Assembly: GCA_029948255.1 (NCBI GenBank)
Contig: JALIZF010001688.1
Coordinates: 489,501 to 553,500, forward strand
Reading direction: 5' to 3'
Length of the DNA: 64,000 bases
Origin: Telmatactis stephensoni
Taxonomy: Eukaryota > Cnidaria > Anthozoa > Actiniaria > Isophelliidae
Shown: in pieces, positions 23,062 to 34,436 of the stretch
How positions within the stretch are numbered: the first letter of the stretch is position 1
Layout of the letters: each line of letters begins with the position of its first letter
Position numbers and translations under genes: made by a program
The notes under the pieces: model-generated
What the model saw: only the letters and a program-made list of their open reading frames with translations
The model's database searches: none
What the model was told of the DNA's origin: nothing

Positions 23062-24860
23062 CGATCAGTTGACACTGGAGAGGGCAAGGAATGTAATAGC
23101 AAGTGTTAGCAATGGCTTCACTGCAAAGGACCGCCTGGAAGGCCTAAACCTAAAGTTGGATGACTGGCATGCAGCTGTTAAAATACTGGGTGTATGTTGA
23201 TTTTTTTTATCAGAGTGCAAATAATATACCTTTGAAATAGATTGCTAACCAAATATTGCTAAATTATGCTAATTTCTTTGTTTCCTATTGTCTAATCATC
23301 ACTTTTACTTTATGAGCAGTCACTTCTATTTATATCAGGGATATAGTGTTTGTACTCTATTATAATTTTTGTTTTATCAATATAAATCATCATCAACATT
23401 ATTATGTTGATACATGTTGCTGTTATTAAAATCATCATATTTTACAGAGGTAAATTGAAGGTCCCAAAATGAAAAGTGACTTTTAAATGAAAGTCACTTA
23501 GGTCATTTTTATTTTGGGCTCTTCACAAATGGTAATACAAATGTTTTGCATAAAACAAGAATGAATTAATTTCAAGAAAACCGGACCATACAGCTTATAT
23601 GTACCCGATAATACCAGGTATCAGTGAAAATTAGAATTTGAGTATTTCTTCAGGGGCAGATTTATGGGAAGGGTGCAGATACCATAAAAAAATCCCCTAG
23701 AACAAATAAGCAACTGAAAATATCTCAGCATATAATAAAACTGGCAATATTTTTATGCTGTAATTTAGCTATTTGATAATGTGACAAACTGAAGTACTAT
23801 TTTTCATTTCATTTGTATTTGTACATTCTTTCCTTTCAGTTGTTATTTCGACGTTACTACTCATTAAAGTCAGATGGAGACCATTGCACAATGTATTCGG
23901 ATCGAACCCTCATAAACAGACGTAATGTCACTAATGATCCTTATTCAAACTACAGAGCTGACAGAGATTTTTTCCTACTTATTTTAAGATAGATCAAGAG
24001 TTATTGCTGCAGCAATGGTTGTTTTAGGTTTGGAAAAGAAGAGTTAACCTACTAAATTTACGATTCCAGAAAACATTACAATGTCAAAACTTCAACAGCT
24101 AGAAGTATTACATGAAGCTTCAGGGATTATTGTTGATTCATTTGTATTTAGTGGGAATGATTTAACAAGTGTCATCAGCAGTGTGTTGCTAGAGGATGAA
24201 TTCCAGCAGATCAAGAACAACGAGCAACTCACTGCTGATGGTCGCTTTTTCATGCAGATTTCAAGGATGCAAAGTATCATTCAAATATGATTGGAAAAGC
24301 CGAAAGAAACATTTATCAACTCACAACTCTCCTCCTGTTATTCAAGAATCTTCAGCCACACCTGTCTCAAACCAAAAGTGAAAGAAGACATTGACGATGA
24401 TTCAAAACCTGGTGATATGTATAATTGTAATTGTTCAATAATAACAGATGGTATATTTTTTCTTAACTTCGTTGATGCCATTTCTGAAGGTGATGGATTA
24501 CGACTTATGAGGCAATATAAAGTACTACTGCTTTATTGCAAAGCCAATGGGGATCACAGCACGAAATATGTCTTGGAGTGCCTTTACCAGTTTTTCTTAA
24601 TTTATGCCCTGCTTTTTTATGCTGAGAGATTTATCTGGAACAGAACCGTAAATAATGGTGGAGGCAGAGGCAGGAACATAGCCCTTGACTTAGATACTGA
24701 ACACAGCAATAATTACTTGAAATGGGCAATCAAGAACTTAGGCCCAAATCTCACTGAGAAATCTGTAAGAAGAATATGCCATACTGAAAAAAGGTGTACG
24801 AGGTCTGTACCAGACAATTGACACAAGCATACAACAACATAGTAATTCAGGCAAGCATTT
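23062..24860 (+). pseudogene. DUF6589-type protein with C2H2 finger, C-terminal part
   Basis: Exon 23062-23189 reads DQLTLERARNVIASVSN and DRLEGLNLKLDDWHAAVK, the core of the DUF6589 signature. The intron runs to 23839 (TTTCAG). The next exon (23840 on) has LINRRNVTNDPY, PENITMSKLQQLEVLHEASG, a C2H2 finger (CRFQGCKVSFKYDWKSRKKH plus LSTH) and DGIFFLNFVDAISEGDGLRL. It ends with LDLDTEHSNNYLKWAIKNLG. A frameshift near 24370 and others near 23990-24060 disable it. It runs convergently towards Crypton copy B. Confidence 0.6.
23652..23705 (+). mobile_element. Fragment of a CAGGGGCAGATT-type MITE
   Basis: CAGGGGCAGATTTATGGGAA matches the left end of the MITE at 4747. It lies in the intron of the DUF6589 fragment and only one end is preserved. 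Confidence 0.4.
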
Positions 24861-25138
24861 TTATATTCCTTAATAAAAACATAAATGTGACCGGTTTTCG
24901 TGACAACATTTTGTGACAGATTACGTCAAAAAATATTCAAAAATTTTCTCAAATATGATTGGCTAACAATCTCAAAGCTATTTACAAAACTAATTTTGAT
25001 TGGCTGCTTGAAATAACCTAACATACAAATGAATTTTAAGTGAAATCAAAGCCCGCCAAAATAATGTTCACTTTGACAACTGTAAGTCATGAACTTCAAC
25101 GTTTTTCCGCCAACTTATGGCATTTTTCATCCAAGTCT

Positions 25139-26994
25139 ATGAGGTAAACTTGTCTGTTTGTCCACCAATTACAAAAACATTGGCATTAGTTATTGAACAA
25201 CCACTGAAAACGGCATTTGGCAAGCTGTTTAGCGTGTTGACGGTGGTCGAGGTTCTGGAAGACATGACGGTGGCGCTTGTTGTAGGGGCGACCAACGATG
25301 TCCTATCTCCATCGCTTGATGCCAAGGCATTTGAAAGAACATCGGAGCATCTCACCAGCTGTTGTACTGATGGTCTACGATTGTAGCTTGCGATGCTCTG
25401 TTCATTGGCGTGACCCGAGATGTTCATAATGTGTCGAGCAGAAATCTCAGCATCTGACCACATGGTGATACTGGTGGCCCTTACACAATGGTTTGTGTAT
25501 ACCTTCGACAGTCCTGCTCCAGTGCTGATATTTCTCATCAATGTGGATAGTGTGTTTACTCCTACTGGCTTGTTTTCGTACCACACTGACTCTTCTTCAA
25601 AGACATTTTTCTTCGGATTCTGGAAGAATGCGGTTTGCTTTGGATTAAGCTTTGATTGATATGTACTTTTGGAGGCACCAAAATGAATCACCAGCTTGAT
25701 CTGTTGAATATAGTCTGGTAAGCTTTTCGTTGCTGTTTTTGTCGCCAATTCCACCTTGATGGTTTTTCGATGCCTCTTCGTGTGTCATGGTTACGTATTC
25801 TCTTCCATTGCCGTCTCTTTCAAAGCAAAAACTCTCACGGGTCAGCTCTCTTTGGCCTTCCACACCTCTACGGCACCAGTAGAGGGTGACTATAAACCAC
25901 ACTTGGTGAAGCAGACCAACTGGATTTTGGTGAGAAAGAAATTGACTTTTTAGCATCTTTTGTACATCGGAAGGCTCAATAACGGGTTTGTGTTTAGGTT
26001 TTTCATTGCCTTCACGCCTGTTGACTTTTAGCGTACTATTAAGCATTCTGTTGGACGACTGGAAATACGGATTGTTTGCAAACTTGATGTTGATGTTATT
26101 TGCTGCAAAGTGGCGCTCGATGGAGTTTAAGGGAAGCAAGGGTGGCCGAGCGGTGAGAGCGCCGGTCTGTCACCGCTGTGGTCCCTCGTTCAATCCCCGG
26201 ACGGGGCATCACATGTGGCTTGAGTTTCTTGTTCGTTCTCTCCCTTGCTTCGAGGGTTTTTTCTCCGGGTTCTCCGGTTTTTCCTCCCTCAGTAAAAACG
26301 AACTAGTTTTGATCTAAGCTGTGCTCCGTGATCAGACATGAGTCGTATGGTGGCTGCTACGTGTATGTGTATGTAAATTTGTATGTAAATGTGTGATTGT
26401 TCAATTGTCTCGTAATGAAAGCGCCCTTGTAAACCTTCGACTAGATCACGTTGAGCTGTGCCCTTCGTAATTCCACACTTAGCTGCGAGGAAGGGTGATG
26501 AGCTACCCCAAATTTATTTATTTTATTTATTTAGTTTCTAAACCCAAGCAGGGATGATCTGCTATACTTTTCTCCGGCCTTGTTCCTGGCTTCTGCATAG
26601 AATCGCTTGAGAGTTTGGTCTAACTCATAAGTTGTCATCTCCAGTAATGGTTTCTTTATTTCCCGCTCACGGCACCAGTCTATCGATAGGACCATGTATT
26701 TGTAAGTAATTAAATTTAATTTTTTATCAAAAAACGATATTAATTAACATAGCTTCAATGTCTATACTTACCTTCAAGAGTTTTCATAACCCATTTTGTA
26801 TTTTTCTTAGTGCCTTTGGCCTCGGCATTGGCAACTATTTTTGTTAGATCACTGTCGCTTAGCTCTACAAATCGTGACTTCTTGTTGTCTTTCATTGATT
26901 TTTCTTCCACTTTATTTACTTCCACTATCAAATCTTCATCGCTTATCAATTCATCAAAATCAAAACCAAAATTTGGCACGTTTTGTGAGGCCAT
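25139..26994 (-). pseudogene. Crypton-type tyrosine recombinase, copy B
   Basis: Exon 1 (26772-26994) starts MASQNVPNFGFDFDELISDE and ends at a GTAAG donor. The intron is 26680-26771, and exon 2 opens DWCREREIKKPLLEM in phase. The core-binding part (FRN-SIERHFAANNINIKFANN) is cut by a SINE at 26129-26532. The catalytic part has LYWCRRGVEGQRELT (Arg), TNHCVRATSIT (His-x-x-Arg) and SGHANEQSIASYNRRPS (Tyr). A one-base frameshift near 25650 separates it from the front. Apart from the SINE and this shift the protein is well preserved, younger than copy A. The tail is Ser/Thr-rich with FSGCSITNANVFV. Confidence 0.8.
26129..26532 (+). mobile_element. tRNA-derived SINE inside the Crypton exon
   Basis: The head GGGTGGCCGAGCGGTGAGAG resembles the A box of Leu/Ser tRNA genes, and GGTCCCTCGTTCAATCCCC the B box. 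A conserved body (TTTTTCTCCGGGTTCTCCGG) and a tail of TTTATTTATTT repeats follow. The target duplication AGTTT is at 26124-26128 and 26533-26537. Removing the SINE and one copy rejoins the Crypton reading ...GFRN|SIERHF.... RNA polymerase III transcription is expected from the boxes. Confidence 0.9.
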
Positions 26995-27119
26995 TTTTGC
27001 TTGAAAAAAAAAGTTTGCAAAACTTTTCCTTCACTTTGCGTGACAGATGTCGTAAGCACAAGAATCGAACATGTTTTTCAACCAATCAGATTGCGAGAAA
27101 TTTACTAGTTGTGGTAAAA

Positions 27120-27330
27120 AAATGAGTAGATTGTTCCAATACTTGTCTGGAAAACCAATAAGCATTGGGAGTGTTGTCTGGGAGGGTAAAATACCACTTG
27201 CATGTCTACTGACAAGTTCTGCAACAAGTGACTTGTGATATTTAATTAGCCCATTATGAAGTTCTTGTCTTTGTTGCTCACGGGCCTGCAGTAATTGGCT
27301 TAACGCTGTTGTGGCAACCCAGCCATTTTC
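27120..27330 (-). other. Coding-like segment next to the helicase fragment
   Basis: One open minus-strand frame reads TALSQLLQAREQQRQELHNG and LIKYHKSLVAELVSRHASG. It is helical in character and could be an exon of the helicase gene upstream, but I do not recognise it. Confidence 0.3.
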
Positions 27331-27448
27331 TTTCTTTTTTATTATTTTATATATCAGATATATATATTATAATTTTTTCGATTGGCGAAGCTGTCAAAAT
27401 AAAATAAAATAAATAATATGAAACATATATTTCCCTACCACTCATGTA

Positions 27449-27997
27449 TTACTCACCAGCAGTCTGCTGGGATGGATAATTCTCCATCCTTTCCAGCTCT
27501 TCCTGACTCTTGAGCAAATGATGCAAATGCAATGTTTTTTGAGGGACCAAAGTGGATTTTCTTTGAACGTACTGACAGTCCACCCCCATACCAAAAGCGA
27601 TTGTGGCTATGAGTACACTGATGACTCCTTTTGGATCTTGGAAAGATCTCCAAACAGATTCTTTGTTGGATTGGGGGCTACAGGAGTGAAGCATTTCCAG
27701 CACTACTTTAGTTTTGTCAATATTGTCAATATTGTACATGGATTTTCCAATACTTGACTTCAGTGTCAAATACAAGTGACTACATTGCTGTATTGTTTTG
27801 CAATACATGATTGTTCTATCAGTGTTTACACCATTCTTAATCATTTCCTCAGCCAACCACTGAAAATGTTCGCTGATATTTTGAGATCTATCTATATACT
27901 TCACCACATAAGCTTTCATTTCCAAAACACCTACTATTGCCATCTTTGTTCCCTTTGTAGCAGTGGCAGTAGAATTTTCAAATTTACAGGCTTTGGC
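27449..27997 (-). pseudogene. RecQ-like helicase fragment
   Basis: Minus-strand reading has TATAT (RecQ ALTATA-type motif) at about 27965, then FQWLAEEMIKNGVNTDRTIM, YCKTIQQCSHLY and VLIATIAFGMGVDC (helicase motif V). After a frameshift comes IHFGPSKNI and QESGRAGKDGE (motif VI). The Walker A/B half is missing. A GTGAGT donor follows at the low end. Known role of the family: ATP-driven 3'-5' DNA unwinding. In this context it may have belonged to a transposon, but that is inference. Confidence 0.72.
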
Positions 27998-27999
27998 AC

Positions 28000-28690
28000 T
28001 AATAGTGCCACATACTAATTAGCATATGTAGTGTGTGCAATCAGTGCGTAACACTTACACTGTGCATCAGAAAACACACATGGCATTTTTAATCATTTTT
28101 CTTTTCCACACTGAAACAGCACTTTCTTATTTTAGACAAAAGAAATAGGCTGTTTTAGTGTGGACGGATAGCCATCAAAATCAGCTAACAAACGTATCTA
28201 GCCCTTAGCAAATAACTAGAAATAACAACTGTTCTGTGGGCAGACAGTCCATAACGGCAAAACGACACATTTGAGCCTGCAGTACGTATAAGAGATTGCT
28301 CGATACTCGGATAGCATAGTTTAGAGATGAGGTCTAGGAAAAGAATTCTGCTTTGCTTGTAATGTATGTATTGGCTGATTCAGATGAGTCATCAAGCTGC
28401 ATTAAACAATTCGGATATTAATCTTCACTTACGCAGGAAACGGCAGACGGCAGAGACGATCTTGCGGCCTCCTTTTTTTCGCAGCTGCTGATGTGCGTTT
28501 GGAACTCAAACGTGAGCTTGTCTTTCATGTTTGACGACAAATGCGAAATGACTTATCTTCGCGTTCAAATGCCAACGACAAATGTGAAAAATGTTGTCGG
28601 CAACTTTGTGACCCGCACCGGCACGATTCACGGGGGATTAAAACACGTCTCATACGATATTAGCATGGAAATGAGGCTACATCTTAAATC
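28000..28690. other. No supported feature
   Basis: No convincing frame. A short open frame at 28491-28742 overlaps the outer repeat of the next element and is probably chance. Confidence 0.45.
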
Positions 28691-28699
28691 GTCTTTATT

Positions 28700-28950
28700 C
28701 CCTCTTATATGTCGATATGTCATCACCAAATTGCAAGAATAATAGCTTTACTCCAGCATTACAGACACTTTTAGATGAAAGTTTGATCGCGTGACCTAGA
28801 GCATGAAAACGAGGCTAAATCCTAAATGTACCTTTTTTCCGTATATTGTTTTAAAATATCACTACAAAAGTAAGTTACATTGATTTCACACATCATGAGC
28901 TGAAACCTTCTACCACTTTATCATGTGATTAAAGACATGAAAACGAGGCT
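28700..28950 (+). repeat. Left TIR of the Academ-like element
   Basis: The stretch with TATATGTCGATATGTCATCA, then GCTTTACTCCAGCATTACAG, CACTACAAAAGTAAGTTACA and AAAGACATGAAAACGAGGCT appears inverted at 32463-32738 with few changes. Confidence 0.85.
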
Positions 28951-29123
28951 ATATCTTTAAATTACCTTTTTCTCCGAAATGCAAATTAATGTCATTCACA
29001 TGTATGATCACAGATCATTTCAAGAGACAAGAATAACAACCATCTAGACTTCTACACACTCTAAAATCTTAAAACTGTGATCAATCACCCCTTAAAAGTG
29101 TGATAAAGACATAATTCACAACA

Positions 29124-32100
29124 TTAATCGTCTTCATCATCATCACTTGCATTATCATAGCCATCGTCACTTTCATCACCATCATCTTCCTGCAAAGCAT
29201 TTTCACAGAGCTCGTCATCATCAGAGCATGTGCAAAGCTCAGTGCAGGTTAGACCAGCCTTTCGGCACTGGCATCGATTTGTTGAGCATCGCTGCTTCAC
29301 ACAGCCACATGTCACCATCTCAATAATTAATTGCCTCTGGAGCTGGTGGCATTGTCGTCATTACAGGCAGCCACTCGTCGTTGTCTTTCTTCCAACCATA
29401 GTTTTCTGGTGATGGGATATTCGGGTTTGCCACTTTGTCGTTGTTCCATACCATGGTCTGATAATGTGCTCGAAGAATGTGCCTGTTTCTTCTTAAATAA
29501 ACACCACCTTAGCTCATTCACCTGACAAATGCTTGTATTTGGCTGGTACAAATGACAAACAAACTTCTCAACTCTCTTTATAGTATCTTCATCTGGGTGT
29601 TCTGTTGTTCCAAGGTTAGCCAGAGCAGTGATGACTTCTTCATCAGCTCTACTGAAGACTTTCCAGCATGCCAATTTTCCTTTTCCTGAGAAGCTGCCGG
29701 TGTTATCAGCTCCACTCAATGCATGAAAAGCAGGGAGAGCAGCTGCTTTAGCCTCACCAAGAGACTGGAAAGTAAATTGGCATTAAGCGTATCTTTGGCC
29801 TGTACCAGTTATGAAGTAGGTGTTTTGGCAGAGCTCAGGATAGCGTCTTAGATATAAAACAAAGACATCTGTGTCTGACGAGTGAAGTTCTAGTGTAGCC
29901 ACACCATTGGCAGTGGCATCAAGAGCAAGCAAGCAACTTTGTATCGGCCTCTTCCTGATTACTTAGGAGATGCTCGGTTCTTCACACTGACACGCCCAGG
30001 ACACATCGAAGCGTCTTCCATTTTGCACTGCATATTCCATAGACTTTTGCACTAAGTACACTGTTAGTTCCATCTTTGTATTTGAGTGAGACAAGAGTTG
30101 TTTCATGTTGACTTTGGCAATCTGAAGAAGGTAAGTCATATCGGTCAAAAACTAATTGCACTTCATCACTCTCATGATACTTGTGAAAGAAATGGTCATT
30201 AAAGTGAACTGCTAACCCAAATTGGCTTGTCCAGAGACTGAAGTTCTGCCATTCCATCGATGATAGCAACTGTCATTGTTGATGGAGCTGTCATTGTTGA
30301 TGGAGCTATCATTGTTGATGGAGCTGTCATTGTTGATGGATCTATCACTGTTGATGGAGCTGTCATTGTTAATGGAGCTGAGGAGGCAACGCTGTCGACA
30401 GTTCTTGAAGTGTGAAGTGGCTCACCAGTCTTCCACAAAATACTCATGAGTGCGCTTTTCATTGAGCAATGTAACATTGTTCCATCATTTGCAAACAGAG
30501 ATCGTGGAACGACTGAAAACTCATGCTGTCCGATAGCCTCTTTGATGTCAACTTCAGGACGACTTTTGGCGACCATCATCAGTCGGGCAAACAATTTCCT
30601 GTCTTCCTGTAATTCCACAACTTTGTCTTTGACAGAGACCCTCAGTTCCTTTCCATTGCTTCTCCATGTAAGAAGTTTCCTCTTTTTCATTTTGGACCAG
30701 ACGTTCACTTTGTCTGACTTAGTCCGTTCATTCACAAAGGTCTCAAGCAGCTTTCTTCCAATCGCACTTTGATTACAAAGATCATCTTGAACTTTATCAG
30801 CGACGACTACTTTTGTCACAAGTTAAAAAGGACGTCACTTTCTTCGGTGAACGGGTTGGTGAATCTTTCAATTGTGGCTGACAGCTGCTTGATGTTTCTT
30901 TCTTCGTGTACCAATACAGCTGTGCTTAGATTATGATGTTCCCTTGTCTTCTTTTGCTTGGACAGTCCAGCCATGTTCTTGGCTTCTTCAGCTAGCCTTG
31001 CTAGTTCTGGAGCAATTAGAAAGAACTTGTTATGTGCACTCGGGTTAAGAGTAATACGAATGAGGCCTCAAGAAACTTTCATCGAACGATTTATGTGCTT
31101 GAGAGCATGATCAGCACCTAATGCACAAAATGATATGTCACTGTTCTCATTGACAACCCAATTTCCCTGTTGAAACTCCTTGACTATATCTGGATCAGAT
31201 GGGTTTAGTGACTCCATTTCAGCTAAATATATAGGAATCATGCATGCATAATTTATCATGTCATGGGCAAAAAAGTATCTTGAGAACTTGGCCAGCGTTT
31301 GGAGATGGAGCTCCGAGTCGCCCGTTCTAACAGCTCTGATAAATGTCAGCATCTCTGTTACCATGTGCATGTACTGACGTACCACTTTGAAAATGGGCCT
31401 CTTGTCACGGGCTTTGTCGAAGGCTGCCATCTTCTCCAGAATGTTCAAAGAGCTAATAGTGTCTATCATTCTAGTGTTCTTATTGACTATTTCTTCTTTC
31501 TTCCCTTGTGCACATGCTTCATCAAGGTCCCTTGCTGCTTGGGAAATTGCTTGATAACACTCTTCATCAAAATGGAAAAATGCTTTTGGATACATTGAGA
31601 AAAGAGCTTGAAGAGTAACTAGGTGCGCTGTTTGTCCCCTACTTACATGCTTGCCTTCTATTATCTGCTTCACTGTGAAGGGGCCATATAAGTCGGACTC
31701 ATTCCAGCACCTACCCACACCACTGTTGTCAATGAAACTTTCAGTTGCTCTAAACAGTAAAACTGTGCTATTACAATGTGTAGTTTGCCTGGAAATAATA
31801 AGTACAAAAAATATCAGTTTGAGTATAAAAGCTGTAAATCTAGTTATCGCACCTGGGCAAAGTATTAAATGATCCATATCATTTCTTGCCATCTGAAGTC
31901 TTTTTGCTGGTTGATAAAGACCTAAATCCAGTGTCACCACGGCCTTTCTATCAGCTCCAACCACTAAAGTGTTGATGTTTTGTGCCTGCTTTAGCACTGT
32001 TAGTAACATACTCCCTTCATGTGCTGGGAATGCAATCAGAGGTGGTGTTGCACTTCTTGTGGCAACTAGAGTGTCATATATAAGGGAATTATATGCAGAC

Positions 32101-32363
32101 CAAACAGGAACTTGCGTTGCACAACATAACTCTTCAGGTTCTTGTGTTTCTTGATGTGAGAGGCTCGATAAGCTGCGTCCTAGAATCCATGCAATTAACT
32201 CTTGTCGTCTAACAACAATAGGTAATTCATCTTTATCATACAGCATGAAGTTAGGGTAAACTTGATTCTTGGGTGTTTTGGGAGGTTCTTGGCATTCCAT
32301 AAGCTCGGGAGTTGGTTCAGGAAGGTTGCGTAAAGTGCGACCTTGACTTGTTTGACTATCCAA
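29124..32363 (-). pseudogene. PIN/XPG-like nuclease and CXC-finger protein of the Academ-like element
   Basis: Minus-strand order: PNFMLYDKDELPIVVRRQEL, GADRKAVVTLDLGLYQPAK and RNDMDHLILCPG. An intron (about 31796-31859, GT...CAG) leads to LHIVIAQF, then a frameshift. Next come CWNESDLYGPFTVKQI, RGQTAHLVTLQALF, FFAHDMINYACMIPIYLAEM and SFCALGADHALKHINRSMKV. After further breaks: SVVPRSLFANDGTMLHCSMK, a short repeat-expanded segment, QEEADTKLL, LHSSDTDVFVLYLRRYPEL (metal-binding Asp motif of PIN/FEN-like nucleases), ALSGADNTGSFSGKGKL and a CXC finger CGCVKQRCSTNRCQC...CTC with eight cysteines. At least five frameshifts or stops. The family is abundant in cnidarians as I recall. Confidence 0.72.
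30268..30382 (-). repeat. 18-bp minisatellite within the nuclease gene
   Basis: About six copies of GTTGATGGAGCTGTCATT (plus strand), in frame on the minus strand as repeated TMTAPS/TMIAPS. It lies just before the conserved VAIIDGMAELQSLDKP block, from whose codons it seems to have expanded. Confidence 0.85.
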
Positions 32364-32462
32364 TAGTGACTATCCAATATCCAGTAATGTTTTAGAACAC
32401 AACAAGAAAAACTGAGTTTACGAAAAAGTTTAGTTTGTTAGTTTGTAAATCATTGATGATAG

Positions 32463-32738
32463 GGTATATAGTCTCGTTTTCATGTCTTTAATCACATGAT
32501 AAAGTGGTAGAAGGTTTCAGCTTCATGATGTGTGAAATCTAGGAAATGCTTCTCCTTCAATGTAACTTACTTTTGTAGTGATATTTTAAAACAATATACG
32601 AAAAAAAGGTACATTTAGGATTTAGCCTTGCTTTCATGCTCTAGGTCACGCAATCAAACTTTTCATCTAAAAGTGTCTGTAATGCTGGAGTAAAGCTATT
32701 CTTGCAATTTGGTGATGAAATATCGACATATAAGGGGG
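32463..32738 (-). repeat. Right TIR of the Academ-like element
   Basis: Inverted copy of 28700-28950. It carries a short extra block near 32540 (CTAGGAAATGCTTCTCC). Confidence 0.85.
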
Positions 32739-33090
32739 CTTTCATTTATTAGCACATGGGGGGTCTGGCAAAATTGATAGCATTTTAGTAATGATATCAC
32801 AACCCCCCCTATGAGGATTCACAAAATTCCTCTAACCCCCCCCCCCCCCTTAATTTATATGGTATGTTACAGTGCATGAATTTTCACCAATATATTAATA
32901 GCAGACTTGGCAATTACATGTATGCTTTTATTTCAATTCAAACTGAAACTTGATGTTTATGAATGACTGTTTACACAGTATAAAATGTGTTGTACTTTAA
33001 CATTCAAAGTATCATATCACTAAAAACATTGGTTGAAATTTCAAACACATCAACTACCAAGGATTTTTAATTTTAACATTGTTATTAAAC
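32739..33090. repeat. Repeat with C homopolymer, otherwise non-coding
   Basis: Begins GGGGGCTTTCATTTATTAGC and contains a run of about 15 C near 32835. It looks like a dispersed repeat inserted at the outer edge of the preceding element. The rest is AT-rich without genes. Confidence 0.4.
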
Positions 33091-33093
33091 AGT

Positions 33094-34296
33094 TTATAAA
33101 ATTTCTTCAGAACTATCACTGCTGCTAGTGCTTGAAATTTCTCTATAAAGCCATTCATCAAGCTTTTTGTTTAACATCAGTTTGCATTTTGCATCCAAAA
33201 TGTCATTTTCTATCACAAATTTAAGACCATGGCAATGTTTTTTTTCTGAAGTTTATCGAAGGAGCCACAATTAATGTTGTCCTCCTTCCACTCTTCTTTG
33301 ATGTTTTTCTTTAGAAGTTGCCTTACACAGTGAGCACTATTCTCAGCTCTCTTTAATTTTTCAACTCTTGCTTTGTGTCTATTTTCCTTTTTCTTTCGAC
33401 TTTCATTTGATTTATCCCTATTTCTGCATTTGACTTTAAAAATACTTCTCGGTTCTTCAAGGGTGTTATTCAATTTATGTAAATTAAGCAAGAGTCCTTC
33501 TTTGAGCTTCCTCAGTTGATCCAGATGATTTCTGTAATGTTCAATTTGTCCATCCATATGTTTTTTTGGTTTAAGCGAAACAAAGCATTTACCTAGGATT
33601 ACTTGTGTTTTTTTCTTTTTCCTGGTCAATCTGCGAGATAAGGTCCTCTGTCTCTTTAATTCCACGTTGACAGTTATCTATATGGGTTTGCCTAGGTATT
33701 GGGGGTTTCTGAAGAAATTTATAAAATCCACCAGTGTAATTAGGGTTGAAAATCGTTTTGATTTTTTCGTCCACTTTCCTCAGAGTTTCTTGTCTCTCCC
33801 ACCTGACTTACCTCTCTTTTCTTATAAATACACCTTGCTCTTTTTTCGTTAAATGTCTACCGTACGTTTCATAGAGTGTTGGAGTAATTTCATTAAAATA
33901 TTTGGTTTTTGGCCATTTGGAATCTTTATACATATATTCATCATATGGCTGACATTCTTGTTCAGTTCGCAAAAACTTTGGCTGAGAAGCTCCACCAAAA
34001 GAAATAGTTGTTTGCTTCAGCTTCCTTTTTACTCCTACATGAGAACTTGCAGGGACATTGGCCGATTGACTAGCTCTATAATTTGCGATGCAATCCAGAA
34101 TTTGAAGCTGATCACCGAAGCTATTAATTCCAATACGAGAGAGATGCTCCTCGTTTTTTATCAGAACCAGTTGATCCAAGGTGTTTATTTTGTGGCATGT
34201 AAAGTTTTGTTCGAATTCAGAAAGTCCATTGTCTTCCAACCACACATGAAATGCCCGATGAAGCGGATCCTTGTTTGTTTCTTTGTCAGACGCCAT
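33094..34296 (-). pseudogene. SAM-domain, coiled-coil protein, decayed
   Basis: From ATG at 34296: a SAM domain over residues about 14-72 (HVWLEDNGLSEFEQNF, LVLIKNEEHLSRIGI, DQLQILDCIANY), then a basic linker. After RKER there is one TAA, beyond which the same frame continues VRWERQETLRKVDEKIKTIF. Alternatively a very short intron removes it. A frameshift near 33600 leads to a lysine-rich coiled coil (YRNHLDQLRKLKEGLLLNLH). A slip in an eight-A run near 33240 separates this from the plausible tail ending STSSDSSEEIL. SAM domains mediate protein-protein or RNA contacts. The full-length family is unknown to me. Confidence 0.55.
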
Positions 34297-34436
34297 GTTG
34301 GAACATGTGATGAGTGCATGTACAAGGAATTATGGGTATAATTTGAATTTACACAGGTATCCCGGTCATTTTCTTCTGACAGACTTTCATGTTAGTTATC
34401 TGAATGTAACCTCAGTTATTGGCTCTCTTTTTCTAG

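Larger units (their letters stand above)
28700..32738 (-). mobile_element. Academ-like TIR transposon (nuclease plus CXC finger)
   Basis: Inverted repeats of about 250 bp (28700-28950 and 32463-32738) flank one minus-strand gene. The repeats have internal near-tandem blocks of about 135 bp beginning CATGAAAACGAGGCT (about 28662, 28804 and 28933). An XPG/PIN-like region plus an eight-cysteine finger matches what I recall of the Academ superfamily. That assignment is inference and was not searched. The right end abuts another repeat at 32739, so it may be truncated. Confidence 0.65.

Noticed and set aside
26129..26210. Functional Leu/Ser tRNA gene
   Set aside because: It is the head of a SINE: target duplication, body and TTTATTT tail are all present, and the variable arm and acceptor stem do not fit.
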